Under the pieces are notes generated by a model. That model did not search any database. It saw only the letters and a program-made list of their open reading frames with translations, and had not been told where the DNA came from. A stretch of DNA of 64,000 nt from the NCBI RefSeq assembly GCF_018847975.1, contig NZ_CP072597.1, positions 1,302,001 through 1,366,000 on the forward strand. Reading direction: 5' to 3'. This document shows positions 34,311 to 43,170 of this stretch, piece by piece. Source of the stretch: Lysobacter sp. K5869 (GTDB lineage Bacteria > Pseudomonadota > Gammaproteobacteria > Xanthomonadales > Xanthomonadaceae). The translations under genes were made by a program, and so were the position numbers. The stretch's first letter is position 1. Each line of letters begins with the position of its first letter.

Positions 34311-34852
34311 TGAGCCTTCGACCCTACCTCGACACCTTCCCCTCCCTCGGCGAGCGCGTCTACGTCGACCCCGCCGCGACCGTGATCGGCGCGGTCACCC
34401 TCGGCGACGACGTTTCGATCTGGCCCGGCTGCGTGGTCCGCGGCGACGTCAATTCCATCGCCATCGGCGCGCGCACCAACGTCCAGGACGGCACCATCGT
34501 CCACGTCACCCACGAGGGGCCGTTCACCCGTCCCGGCGGTCTGCCGACGGTGATCGCCAACGATGTGACCATCGGCCACGGCGCCATCGTCCACGCCTGC
34601 ACCATCGACGAGTTCGCCCTGATCGGCATGGGCGCCAAGATCCTCGACGGCGCCCGCGTCAGCCGTTTCGGCTTCGTCGGCGCCGGCGCGGTGATCGCGC
34701 CGGGCAAGGTGGTCGGCGAGGGCGAGCTGTGGCTGGGCAACCCGGCGCGCATGGTCCGGCGCCTGAGCGAGCGCGAGATCGAGCAACTGCAATACAGCGC
34801 GCAGCACTATGTGCGGCTCAAGGACCGTTACCTGGGCATGCGCTCGGCCTGA
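34310..34852 (+). CDS. Gamma-class carbonic anhydrase family protein
   Basis: A 180-aa left-handed beta-helix protein built from hexapeptide repeats (VIGAVTLGDDVSIWPGCVVR, GARTNVQDGTIVH, VIANDVTIGHGAIVHACTID). The three zinc histidines match H65, H90 and H95. It belongs with YrdA/PaaY-type homologs. Some hydrate CO2 and some have other or no known activity. It is a trimer in the cytosol. The ATG at 34310 follows a TACAAT box directly and is probably translated from a leaderless mRNA. Confidence 0.93.
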   Translation: MSLRPYLDTFPSLGERVYVDPAATVIGAVTLGDDVSIWPGCVVRGDVNSIAIGARTNVQDGTIVHVTHEGPFTRPGGLPTVIANDVTIGHGAIVHACTIDEFALIGMGAKILDGARVSRFGFVGAGAVIAPGKVVGEGELWLGNPARMVRRLSEREIEQLQYSAQHYVRLKDRYLGMRSA

Positions 34853-34947
34853 GCGCCGCCGGGCGGCGCCGCGCCGGCTAGTCAGGCCCGCCCGCCGCGT
34901 TTACAGTCGCGGCAGGGGAAAAAGCACGACTAAGGAGTCATCGCTAC

Positions 34948-35454
34948 ATGGAAGATTCGCAGAATCCGTACGCGGCGCCGTCCGCGCCTCCGCCGCTGCC
35001 CGGCGAACTCGTCGACGACCAGATCAAGGCCGACCGCGGCATGCGCCTGGTGGCGCGGCTGATCGACGGCGGCCTGATGATGGTGTGCTTCGTGCCGCTG
35101 TTCGTGGCCTTGGCGATCGAGCCCAACAGCAAGGAGCCCTCGACGCTGCAGATGGCGACGGGCGCGCTGGGCCTGCTCGCCGCGCTGGGCCTGTTCGTCT
35201 ACCAACTGGTGCTGCTGCATCAGTCCTCGCAGACGCTGGGCAAGCGCTGGCTGGGGATGAAGATCGTGCGCAACGACGGCTCGCCGTGTTCGTTCGGCCG
35301 CATCGTCGGCCTGCGCATGTTCGTGATCTCGCTGATCGAACAAGTGCCGTGCCTGGGCGGCATCTTCGCCCTGGTCAACGCGCTGTGGATCTTCGGCGAG
35401 GAAAGCCGCTGCCTGCACGACCTGATCTGCGACACGAAGGTCGTCAAGGTCTGA
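34948..35454 (+). CDS. RDD family membrane protein (first of operon)
   Basis: A 168-aa protein. An acidic, proline-rich N-terminus (MEDSQNPYAAPSAPPPLPGE) precedes an RDD domain: RLVARLIDGGLMMVCFVPLF with the RxxxxxxD arrangement, and TLGKRWLGMKIVRNDGSPCS. There are three or four TM helices. TAAGGAG lies a few bases before the ATG. It leads an operon of seven genes in which each start overlaps or touches the previous stop. The role of RDD proteins is poorly known; here it is tied to the MoxR/DUF58 set. Confidence 0.9.
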   Translation: MEDSQNPYAAPSAPPPLPGELVDDQIKADRGMRLVARLIDGGLMMVCFVPLFVALAIEPNSKEPSTLQMATGALGLLAALGLFVYQLVLLHQSSQTLGKRWLGMKIVRNDGSPCSFGRIVGLRMFVISLIEQVPCLGGIFALVNALWIFGEESRCLHDLICDTKVVKV

Positions 35455-36137
35455 TGCTCGACACTTACCGCCAGGTGGTGACCCCCGAAGGCGTGGCATT
35501 GCATTTGCGCGCCGCCGGGCCGGTGCCGCGGGCGTTGGCGTATCTGGTGGACCTGCTCGCGCGCGCGGCGATCTACGTCGCCCTGGTGCAGTTGCTGGCG
35601 CTTCCGTTCGGCAAGGCCGGCGGCGCGCTGGTGATGCTGGCCAGCTTCGCGCTGACCTGGTTCTACCCGGTGCTGTTCGAGGCGCTGATGCAGGGCCGCA
35701 CGCCCGGCAAGTGGGCGCTGGGCCTGCGCGTGGTCGCCGCCGACGGCGCGCCGGTGGGCTGGATGGCGGCGTTCGCGCGCAATCTGCTGCGGGTGGTGGA
35801 CGCGCTGCCGCTGTTCTACGCGGTCGGTTTGACCGCGTGCCTGATCGATCCCTGGGGCCGGCGCCTGGGCGACATGGTCGCGCGCACCCTGGTCGTGCAC
35901 GCGCCGCGTCAGGCGATCCTGCACGAAGCCGCGGTGGCGCCGGCGGTGGCGCCGGATCGTCTGCTGCTGGCGCACGAACAAGCCGCCGTGGTCGCCTTCG
36001 CCGAACGCGGCCCGGGTCTGACCGCGGCGCGTCAGGCCGAACTGGCCGATCTGGCCGAACCCTTGGTGCACGCGCGCGGCGCCGCCGCGGTCGCGCGCCT
36101 GTACGGCATCGCCAACTGGCTGTTGGGGCGGCGATGA
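35454..36137 (+). CDS. RDD family membrane protein (second)
   Basis: A 227-aa protein whose ATG overlaps the previous stop by one base (TGATG). RALAYLVDLLARAAIYVALV, GRTPGKWALGLRVVAADGAP and FARNLLRVVDALPLFYAVGL give the RDD pattern and four TM helices. A C-terminal cytosolic helical part (about 160-227) ends ARLYGIANWLLGRR. It is unlike the first RDD protein in this tail, so they are probably subunits of one complex rather than duplicates. Confidence 0.9.
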   Translation: MLDTYRQVVTPEGVALHLRAAGPVPRALAYLVDLLARAAIYVALVQLLALPFGKAGGALVMLASFALTWFYPVLFEALMQGRTPGKWALGLRVVAADGAPVGWMAAFARNLLRVVDALPLFYAVGLTACLIDPWGRRLGDMVARTLVVHAPRQAILHEAAVAPAVAPDRLLLAHEQAAVVAFAERGPGLTAARQAELADLAEPLVHARGAAAVARLYGIANWLLGRR

Positions 36138-37147
36138 AGCAAGAGCGATTCGTCGAACGCCATCAGGCCGAGTGGCGCGAATTCGAGACGTGGTTGGAGC
36201 GCCGCGGCGACAGCGCGCGCAACGCCCGCTCGACCCGGCGCGAGTGGCGCGGCATCCGCGACGACGAGATGCCCGCGCGCCACCGCCGCCTGTGCCAGCA
36301 ACTGGCGCTGGCGCGCCGGCGCGGCTACAGCGCGGTGGTCACCGACCGCCTGCAACAGCTCATGCAGCGCGGCCACAGCGTGCTGTACCGGACCAAGCCG
36401 GCGCATCCGCGCCGCGCGGTCGAATTCCTGCTCGCCGGTTTTCCGCGTCTGGTCCGCGCCGAGTGGCGCTGCATGCTGGCCGCCGCGCTGCTGTTCGTGA
36501 TTCCGCTGGTGACGATCTTCGTCGCGATCCAGGTCAAGCCGGATCTGGCCTCGGGCCTGTTCCCGCCGCAGATGCTGGCGCAGTTCGAGGAGATGTACGA
36601 CCCGACCGGCAAGCGCGACCTGGGCCGCACCAACGAAGACGACCTGGAGATGTTCGCGCACTACATCGGCAACAACGTCGGCATCGGTTTCCAGACCTTC
36701 GCCACCGGCTTGGTCGCGGGGCTGGGTACGGTGTTCGTGCTGATCTTCAACGGCATCATGATCGGCGGCGTCGCCGGGCACCTGCAGGCGGTCGGCCACG
36801 GCGATCCGTTCTGGCGCTTCGTCGCCGGGCATTCGGCGCCGGAGCTGACCGCGATCGTCATCGCCGGCGGCGCCGGCCTGCGCATGGGCCTGAGCCTGAT
36901 CGCGCCGGGCCAGCGCCGGCGCGTGGATTCGCTGATCCACGGCGGCCGCCGCGGCGCCAAGATCTGCATCGGCGTGTTCGCGATGCTGGTGTTCGCCGCC
37001 TTCGTCGAAGCGTTCTGGTCGTCGATCGGCTGGATGCCGGCCTCGATCAAATTCGCGGTCGGCGCGTTGCTGTGGTCGCTGACCGCGCTGTGGCTGCTGC
37101 GCGGCGGCCGCAACGCGGCGTATCAGGACGACGAAGACGCCGCATGA
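36134..37147 (+). CDS. SpoIIM-like (stage II sporulation protein M family) membrane protein
   Basis: A 337-aa protein: a soluble N-terminal helical part (about 1-105, many Arg residues), then five or six TM helices with the conserved NNVGIGFQTFATGLVAGLGT and FNGIMIGGVAGHLQ, and GHSAPELTAIVIAGGAGLRM. This is the DUF95/SpoIIM fold. The organism is not a spore-former; the family is common beside MoxR and DUF58 in Gram-negative bacteria. Four-base overlaps with both neighbours. Confidence 0.92.
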   Translation: MKQERFVERHQAEWREFETWLERRGDSARNARSTRREWRGIRDDEMPARHRRLCQQLALARRRGYSAVVTDRLQQLMQRGHSVLYRTKPAHPRRAVEFLLAGFPRLVRAEWRCMLAAALLFVIPLVTIFVAIQVKPDLASGLFPPQMLAQFEEMYDPTGKRDLGRTNEDDLEMFAHYIGNNVGIGFQTFATGLVAGLGTVFVLIFNGIMIGGVAGHLQAVGHGDPFWRFVAGHSAPELTAIVIAGGAGLRMGLSLIAPGQRRRVDSLIHGGRRGAKICIGVFAMLVFAAFVEAFWSSIGWMPASIKFAVGALLWSLTALWLLRGGRNAAYQDDEDAA

Positions 37148-38856
37148 AGCTCGAAGCGCTCACCGTCGCCCTGCGTCCGCGCACCTCGTGGGAAGCCTGC
37201 GAACTGGGCATGGCCTTGGTCCGCCGCCATGCCGGCGCGATCTGGAAGCCGTGGCTGGCGGTGACCTTGCCGCTGCTGATCCTGCTCAACGCCGCCGGCT
37301 GGGCGCTGGACCTGCTGTGGCTGTCGGGCCTGCTGATGTGGTGGCTCAAGCCCTGGTTCGACCGCATTCCGCTGTTCGTGATTTCGCGCGCGGTGTTCGG
37401 CGAAACCCCGACCCCGCGCCAAACCTTGCGCGCCGCGCTGCGTTGGGGCGGGCGCTGGTGGCTGCCGTACCTGACCTGGCGCCGGCTCGGCCCGGCGCGC
37501 TCGCTGTACTTGCCGGTCGACCTGCTCGAAGGCGGCGACGGCGGCGAAGCGCGCCAGCGCCGCGCCGCGCTCGGCGCGCCGGTCTACGGCGTGTGCGCGG
37601 TGCTGACCTTGATCTGCGCCAATTTCGAGCTGGTGCTGATGCTCGGGCTGGTGTTCGCCGGCGCCATGTTCATTCCCTTCGATTACCTGCCCGACACGCT
37701 CAAAGCGCTGTGGGAGGCCTTCGTCGAACAGCCCGGCTGGATGGTCGCGCTGCTCAACGGCCTGCTGTGGGTGGCGATGAGCGTGATCGAACCGTTCTAC
37801 GTCGGCGCCGGTTTCGGTCTGTACCTCAATCGCCGCACCGAGATCGAGGGCTGGGACATCGAGATCGTGTTCCGCCGCTTGCGCGCGCGCCTGAGCGCGG
37901 CGGCCGCGCCGTCGCTGCTGGCGCTGTGCCTCGGCCTGGGCCTGGGCGCGTGGTTGCCGCAGGCGATGGCGCAGGACGCGGCCGGCGACCGTTCGGCGCA
38001 GTTCGAAAGCGGCGATGCGGCGGCGTCGGCCGACGCACCGGCCGCGACCGAAACGCCGGCGACCGACGAGCACGGCGACGACGAATCCTACGAGGACGAG
38101 GAGGCGGAAGAAGAAGCGCCCTCCTATCCGACGGTGCCGATCCGCGATTACGGCGAAAAAGCCGGCGCCGAGCCTTCGACCCTCGATGCGCTTTACGGCG
38201 CCGCGCGCAGCGACGACAGTTCGTTGCGCCGCGCAGTCGATCAGTCGATGAAAGACCCCACCGTCGCGCCCAAGCAAAAGCAGACCACGTGGAAGCCGCG
38301 CGCCAAGGCCGACGAGCCCAAGCCGGACAAGCCCCTGCGCGGGCCCAGCCGCAACGGCTTCAACGGCATCAGCAACGGCCTGGCTACCGGCATGGAAGTG
38401 GTGCTGTGGGCGGTGGTGGCGCTGATCGTGGGCCTGTTGCTGTTCAGTCTGAGCCGCTGGTTGGGCTGGTTCCGCGGCGGCGCGGGCGATGAAGCGCAGG
38501 CGCCGGGCGACGTGCGCAACGCCGCGCTGGCCGAACCCGAACCGTTGCCCGACGACATTCCCACCGCGATCCGCCGCTTGTGGCAGAGCGGCCGCCACCG
38601 CGACGCGCTGGCGCTGATGTACCGCGCCGCGGTCGAATCGATGGCGCAGCGCGCGCAGGTCGCGCTGGTGCCCGGCGCGACCGAGGCGCAGTGCCTGCGC
38701 GCCTCGCGCAAGCTGCCGCTGGCCGAGGACCGCGACGCGTTCGCGCGCGCGGTGCGGGTGTGGCAGTACGCGGCCTACGCCGAAACCTTGCCGGCGGCCG
38801 ACGATTTCGACGATCTGGTCGGCGTGCTGAGCCGGCGCTTCGGGTGGGCGGCATGA
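37144..38856 (+). CDS. DUF4129 domain membrane protein
   Basis: A 570-aa protein. The N-terminal half is a four-to-five-TM region (LAVTLPLLILLNAAGWALDL, LMLGLVFAGAMFIPFDYL and others). An acidic disordered stretch at about 310-330 (YEDEEAEEEAP) follows, then a single TM at about 415-440, and a cytosolic DUF4129 domain (about 460-570: IRRLWQSGRHRDALALMYRA, AEDRDAFARAVRVWQYAAYA). DUF4129 is often linked with transglutaminase and DUF58 in the same set. It overlaps both neighbours by four bases. Confidence 0.88.
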   Translation: MKLEALTVALRPRTSWEACELGMALVRRHAGAIWKPWLAVTLPLLILLNAAGWALDLLWLSGLLMWWLKPWFDRIPLFVISRAVFGETPTPRQTLRAALRWGGRWWLPYLTWRRLGPARSLYLPVDLLEGGDGGEARQRRAALGAPVYGVCAVLTLICANFELVLMLGLVFAGAMFIPFDYLPDTLKALWEAFVEQPGWMVALLNGLLWVAMSVIEPFYVGAGFGLYLNRRTEIEGWDIEIVFRRLRARLSAAAAPSLLALCLGLGLGAWLPQAMAQDAAGDRSAQFESGDAAASADAPAATETPATDEHGDDESYEDEEAEEEAPSYPTVPIRDYGEKAGAEPSTLDALYGAARSDDSSLRRAVDQSMKDPTVAPKQKQTTWKPRAKADEPKPDKPLRGPSRNGFNGISNGLATGMEVVLWAVVALIVGLLLFSLSRWLGWFRGGAGDEAQAPGDVRNAALAEPEPLPDDIPTAIRRLWQSGRHRDALALMYRAAVESMAQRAQVALVPGATEAQCLRASRKLPLAEDRDAFARAVRVWQYAAYAETLPAADDFDDLVGVLSRRFGWAA

Positions 38857-40070
38857 ACCGGCAGGGCATGTACGCCGTCGCCATCGTGCTGGTGCTGGGC
38901 CTGCTCGGTTTCGCCGGCTATCAGCTGTGGCGCCAGGACTTCGTGCGCAGCGAAGAAACCGTGGACATGCCGCGCACCGGCGAGGCCGCGAGCAACCCGC
39001 TGTACGTGCTCAAGCTGGCTTTGCAGAAGGACGGGGTCAAGGTCGACGCGCGCCAGCGTTTGCTGCTGTCCACGCACACGCTCGGCGCGCGCGACACCGT
39101 GTTGATCTACCGCGACCCGCGCACGCTCGCCGCCGGCGACGCCAAGGCGCTGCTGGAATGGGTCGCGCGCGGCGGCCACCTGATCGTGCGCACGCCGCCG
39201 TGGCGCGAGCGCGTCGGCGAGGCGCGGGTTCCGGTGCTCGACGAGGTCGGCGTGACCTTGCTCGATGCGTCCGACAACGGCGAACACGCGCAGCGCAACG
39301 GCTGCGCGCAGTTGTTCGAACGCGGGCGCGAAGCGCGCTCGGTGTTCTGCGGCGCGCGCCGGTTCTATTTCTACAACGCCGACGCCGAGCCCGAAGCGGC
39401 CTGGGGCGACGAGGACACCGCCTACGTCTACGCCCGCCTGCCGTACGGCGAAGGCAAGGTCGACGTGCTCGCGGACCTGGATTTCCTGTCCAACCAGGGC
39501 GGCTCGGGCCTGTCGATGTTCGCCGGCCCGCGCGCGGGCGGCGACGAGATCGCCTACGCGTCCAACGCCGCGTTCGCGCGGCAAGTGCTGGCGCCGAACT
39601 ACAAGGCCGGCACTGTGCATCTGATCTACGCGGCCGAAGTCCCGTCGCTGTGGCACACCCTGATCGTCAACAGCTGGATGGCGTGGCTGCCGCTGCTGCT
39701 GTGGCTGCTGGCGTGGCTGTGGCAGCGCATGCAGCGCTTCGGCCCGCTCAAGCCGGCGCCGGCGATGGAGCGGCGTTCGCTGCTCGAACACATCGTCGCC
39801 AGCGGCGAGCACATCTACCGCTACGGCTACGGCCCGAGCCTGTACGCCTCGGTGCGCGCCGCGTTCCTGCTGCGGCTGCGCCGGCGCGATCCCTACGCCG
39901 CCTCGATCGAAGGCGAGCCGCAGATCGAGCTGCTGGCCAAGCGCTACCAGAACGAACCCGGGCTGGGGCCGGCGCAGATCCGCGAGGCCCTGTCCCATCC
40001 GGTGGCGCGCGACCACGCCGCCTTCCGCACCCGCATCGCCACTTTGATCCGCATGAGAAACCGTCTATGA
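38853..40070 (+). CDS. DUF4350 domain protein
   Basis: A 405-aa protein. An N-terminal TM (MYAVAIVLVLGLLGFAGYQL) is followed by a periplasmic alpha/beta domain of about 220 residues with LLLSTHTLGARDTVLIYRDP and LLEWVARGGHLIVRTPPW. A second TM lies at about 270-292 (WLPLLLWLLAWLWQRM), then a cytosolic tail. The central domain has the fold of GATase-like DUF4350 proteins, which probably bind rather than catalyse. It overlaps the MoxR gene by four bases. Confidence 0.88.
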   Translation: MNRQGMYAVAIVLVLGLLGFAGYQLWRQDFVRSEETVDMPRTGEAASNPLYVLKLALQKDGVKVDARQRLLLSTHTLGARDTVLIYRDPRTLAAGDAKALLEWVARGGHLIVRTPPWRERVGEARVPVLDEVGVTLLDASDNGEHAQRNGCAQLFERGREARSVFCGARRFYFYNADAEPEAAWGDEDTAYVYARLPYGEGKVDVLADLDFLSNQGGSGLSMFAGPRAGGDEIAYASNAAFARQVLAPNYKAGTVHLIYAAEVPSLWHTLIVNSWMAWLPLLLWLLAWLWQRMQRFGPLKPAPAMERRSLLEHIVASGEHIYRYGYGPSLYASVRAAFLLRLRRRDPYAASIEGEPQIELLAKRYQNEPGLGPAQIREALSHPVARDHAAFRTRIATLIRMRNRL

Positions 40071-41056
40071 GCCTCGATGCCGCTCCGCTCGTCCCGATCA
40101 CCGGCGCCGCGCTGGCCGAACGCGCCGCCGCCGTGCGCGATGAAGTCGGCAAGGCCTTCATCGGTCAGGCCGACGTGCTCGACCAGATCCTGATCGCGCT
40201 GCTCGCCGGCGGCCACGCCCTGCTCGAAGGCGTACCCGGCCTGGGCAAGACCCTGGTGGTGCGCGCGCTGTCCAAGGCCTTGGACTGCGGCTACGCGCGC
40301 GTGCAGTTCACTCCCGACCTGATGCCCAGCGACATCAGCGGCCACGCGGTGTACGACCCGAAGACCGAGAGCTTCAACATCCGCCGCGGCCCGGTGTTCA
40401 CCAACCTGCTGCTGGCCGACGAAATCAACCGCGCTCCGGCCAAGACCCAGTCGGCGCTGCTGGAAGCGATGCAGGAACTGCAGGTCACCATCGAAGGCCA
40501 CAGCTTCGAGCTGCCGCCGCCGTTCCTGACCTTGGCCACGCAGAACCCGGTCGAGCAGGAAGGCACCTATCCGCTGCCGGAAGCGCAGCTCGACCGCTTC
40601 TTGCTCAAGATCCTGATCGACTACCCGACCCTGGCCGACGAAAAGCGCATGGTCAGCGCGGTCAGCCTGGGCCGCAGCGCGTCGGACTTCGATCTTTCGC
40701 AAGTGCGGCGCGTGCTCGGCCCCGAGGAAATCGTGGCGATGCAGCAGGGCACCGCGCTGGTGCGCGTGGACGAGGCGGTGATCGACTACGCCGTGCGCAT
40801 CGTCGCCAAGACCCGCGACTGGGCCGGCATCGCGCTCGGCGCGGGCCCGCGCGGCAGCCTCGGCCTGGTGCGCGCGGCGCGCGCGCAGGCGGTGCTGTCG
40901 GGCCGCGATTTCGTCACCCCCGACGACGTGCGCGAAATCGCCAAGCCGGTGCTGCGCCACCGCATCGCGCTGGCGCCGGAGCTGCAGATCGAAGGCCAGT
41001 CGCCCGACGACGTGCTGCACGCGCTGCTCGCCACGGTGGAAGCGCCGCGGCAATGA
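40067..41056 (+). CDS. MoxR-family AAA+ ATPase
   Basis: A 329-aa ATPase. The Walker A motif is GVPGLGKT (55-62), Walker B LLLADEINRAPAKTQSALLE (with sensor features), sensor 1 is LATQNPVEQEGTYPLPEAQL and the arginine finger region is LDRFLLK. The C-terminal lid contains GPRGSLGLVRAARAQAV. MoxR ATPases act as chaperones that insert cofactors or assemble and activate client proteins, with DUF58/VWA partners. Here the partner is the DUF58 gene that overlaps it. Confidence 0.94.
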   Translation: MSLDAAPLVPITGAALAERAAAVRDEVGKAFIGQADVLDQILIALLAGGHALLEGVPGLGKTLVVRALSKALDCGYARVQFTPDLMPSDISGHAVYDPKTESFNIRRGPVFTNLLLADEINRAPAKTQSALLEAMQELQVTIEGHSFELPPPFLTLATQNPVEQEGTYPLPEAQLDRFLLKILIDYPTLADEKRMVSAVSLGRSASDFDLSQVRRVLGPEEIVAMQQGTALVRVDEAVIDYAVRIVAKTRDWAGIALGAGPRGSLGLVRAARAQAVLSGRDFVTPDDVREIAKPVLRHRIALAPELQIEGQSPDDVLHALLATVEAPRQ

Positions 41057-42438
41057 GTTCGGCGCCGCCGCCGCTGCCAGCCGCCGTCGGCGCCGCGTCC
41101 GCGGTGCCGCGCGAGCGCGCGCTGGCGCGTCAGGCGTGGGCGCGCCCGTCGCTGCGGCTGGGCTGGCTGGCGCTGCCGTGCGCGGTCTTGGGCTTGGCGG
41201 CGAGCGCCGGTTGGCTGAGCCCGCAGTGGTGGAAGTTGGCGGTGCTGGTCGCGCTGGCGCTGCTGGCGCTGGATCTATGGCGGGTGGCACGCGCGCCGAC
41301 CCCGCGCGTGCAGCGGCGCATGCACGACACCTGGGCGATCGGCGTGGAACGGCCGGTGACGCTGGAGATCGACAGCGAAAAACGCCAGCGCGTGGACGTG
41401 TTCGATTTGCACCCCGGCGGCTGGGCGGTGCGCGACCTGCCGCGCCGGCTCGATTTGCGCGCCGCCGAATCGGCGGGCTTCGAGTATTTCCTGCGCGCCA
41501 ACAGCCGCGGCGATTTCCAGTTCGACGGCACCCAACTGCGGCTGCATTCGCCGTGGGGCTTTTGGTGGCAGTCGCGCGTGGCCGGCGCGCCGCAGCGCGT
41601 GCGCGTGTTCCCGAATTTCGCGCCGCTGGCCAAGTTCGCGATGTTCAGCGCCGAACAGGCCTCGCGTCTGGTCGGCGCGCACGTCAAGCGCCGCCGCGGC
41701 GAAGGCACCGATTTCCATCAGATGCGCGAATACCGCGTCGGCGACAGCCTGCGCCAGATCGACTGGAAGGCCACGGCGCGCGCGCGCCGCTTGATTTCGC
41801 GCGAATACCAGGACGAGCGCAACCAGCAACTGGTGCTGATGCTCGACACCGGCCGCCGCCTGATGGCGCGCGACGGCGAGCTCTCGCACTTCGACCATGT
41901 GCTCGACGCGGCGCTGGTGGTGTCCTACCTTGCCTTGCGCCAGGGCGACGGCGTCGGCCTGCTCGCCAGCGGCGGCCAAAGCCGCTGGGTGCCGCCGCAG
42001 CGCGGCGTCGGCGCGATCGACAACCTGCTGCGCGCCAGCTACGCGCTGCAACCGCAGCCGGTCGCCACCGACTTCCTCGCCGCCGCCACCGAACTGTCGC
42101 TGCGGCAGCGCCGCCGCTCGCTGGTGATGCTGGTGACCAACCTGCGCGACGAAGACATGGACGACCTGCTCGCCGCCGTGCGCATGCTGCGCGCCCGCCA
42201 TCTGGTGTGTGTGGCGAGCCTGCGCGAAGGCTCGCTGGACGCCGCGCTGGACGAGGACGTCGACGACCTGTCCGGCGCGATCCGCGCCGGCGCCACCGCG
42301 CAATACCTGGAACACCGCACCCAGGCGCACGAAGCGCTGCGCAGTCAGGGGGTGATGGTGTTGGACGTGGCCTGCGAGCAGTTGGCGGCGTCGTTGGTGG
42401 AGAAGTATTTGGCGGTGAAGCGCGATCGGTTGCTTTGA
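41053..42438 (+). CDS. DUF58 domain protein, MoxR partner
   Basis: A 461-aa protein with two N-terminal TM helices (about 36-75). The DUF58 signature is REYRVGDSLRQIDWKATARA at about 224-243, followed by a vWA-like fold with a MIDAS-like LVLMLDTGRRLMARDG (about 258-273). It is last in the RDD-RDD-SpoIIM-DUF4129-DUF4350-MoxR-DUF58 operon. The most likely role is substrate adaptor or membrane anchor of the MoxR ATPase in envelope protein assembly or stress tolerance. Confidence 0.93.
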   Translation: MSSAPPPLPAAVGAASAVPRERALARQAWARPSLRLGWLALPCAVLGLAASAGWLSPQWWKLAVLVALALLALDLWRVARAPTPRVQRRMHDTWAIGVERPVTLEIDSEKRQRVDVFDLHPGGWAVRDLPRRLDLRAAESAGFEYFLRANSRGDFQFDGTQLRLHSPWGFWWQSRVAGAPQRVRVFPNFAPLAKFAMFSAEQASRLVGAHVKRRRGEGTDFHQMREYRVGDSLRQIDWKATARARRLISREYQDERNQQLVLMLDTGRRLMARDGELSHFDHVLDAALVVSYLALRQGDGVGLLASGGQSRWVPPQRGVGAIDNLLRASYALQPQPVATDFLAAATELSLRQRRRSLVMLVTNLRDEDMDDLLAAVRMLRARHLVCVASLREGSLDAALDEDVDDLSGAIRAGATAQYLEHRTQAHEALRSQGVMVLDVACEQLAASLVEKYLAVKRDRLL

Positions 42439-42538
42439 GCGGCGTTCGCCCTAACCGATAGGCCGGTTCGACTGCGGCGCAAGCGGCGACAGTCGCTCCG
42501 ATGATGGATTGGAGCGACAGTCACTGCCGCTGCCGGCA

Positions 42539-43018
42539 TCACTCTCCGCCTGTATACCCAAACTGCCGCCACGCCTCGAACACCACCACCGCCACCGTGT
42601 TCGACAGATTCAAGCTGCGGTTGTCCGGCCGCATCGGCAGCCGCAACCGTTGTTCCGGCGGTAGCGTGTCCAACACTTCTTGCGGCAAACCGCGGGTTTC
42701 CGGGCCGAACAGGAAGGCGTCGCCGGCGGCGTAGCGCGGGGCGTCGAAGCGTTCGCGGCCGCGCGTGCTCAGCGCGAACAGGCGCGGCGCGGCGCCCTGG
42801 GCGGCGGCGATGGCGGTCAGCGCGGCGTCGAGGCTGTCGTGCACTTGCAGGCTGGCGTACTCGTGATAGTCCAGGCCGGCGCGCTTGAGCTGCTTGTCTT
42901 CCAGGGTGAAGCCGAGCGGCGCGATCAGGTGCAGGGCGGCGCCGGTGTTCGCGCACAGGCGGATGACGTTGCCGGTGTTGGGCGGAATTTCCGGCTGGAA
43001 CAGGATGACGTTGAACAT
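42539..43018 (-). CDS. trmL: tRNA (cytidine/uridine-34-2'-O)-methyltransferase TrmL
   Basis: A 159-aa SPOUT-fold enzyme. FQPEIPPNTGNVIRLCANTG and the trefoil-knot motifs LFGPETRGLP and LPMRPDNRSLNLSNTVAVVV are characteristic. It methylates the ribose of the wobble nucleotide of tRNA-Leu. The ATG at 43018 is chosen over longer in-frame starts because TrmL proteins begin at this point. It is convergent with the DUF58 operon. Confidence 0.95.
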   Translation of the reverse strand: MFNVILFQPEIPPNTGNVIRLCANTGAALHLIAPLGFTLEDKQLKRAGLDYHEYASLQVHDSLDAALTAIAAAQGAAPRLFALSTRGRERFDAPRYAAGDAFLFGPETRGLPQEVLDTLPPEQRLRLPMRPDNRSLNLSNTVAVVVFEAWRQFGYTGGE

Positions 43019-43170
43019 CGCGCCATTATGCGGCCGCGGGCGGCCGGCGCGCCGGCGAACGCAATCGGGCGCGCGCTCCCCACGTGACCCCCGACCCATG
43101 CCCCTCGCGCCGCATCCGCCTAAGATGGCCGGCGGTCCGCCCACGGACGCCCATCACGACCGGAGCCGTC

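Noticed and set aside
36134..37147. Sporulation function for the SpoIIM-like gene
   Set aside because: The gene content is of a Gram-negative non-spore-former, and this family commonly travels with MoxR and DUF58.
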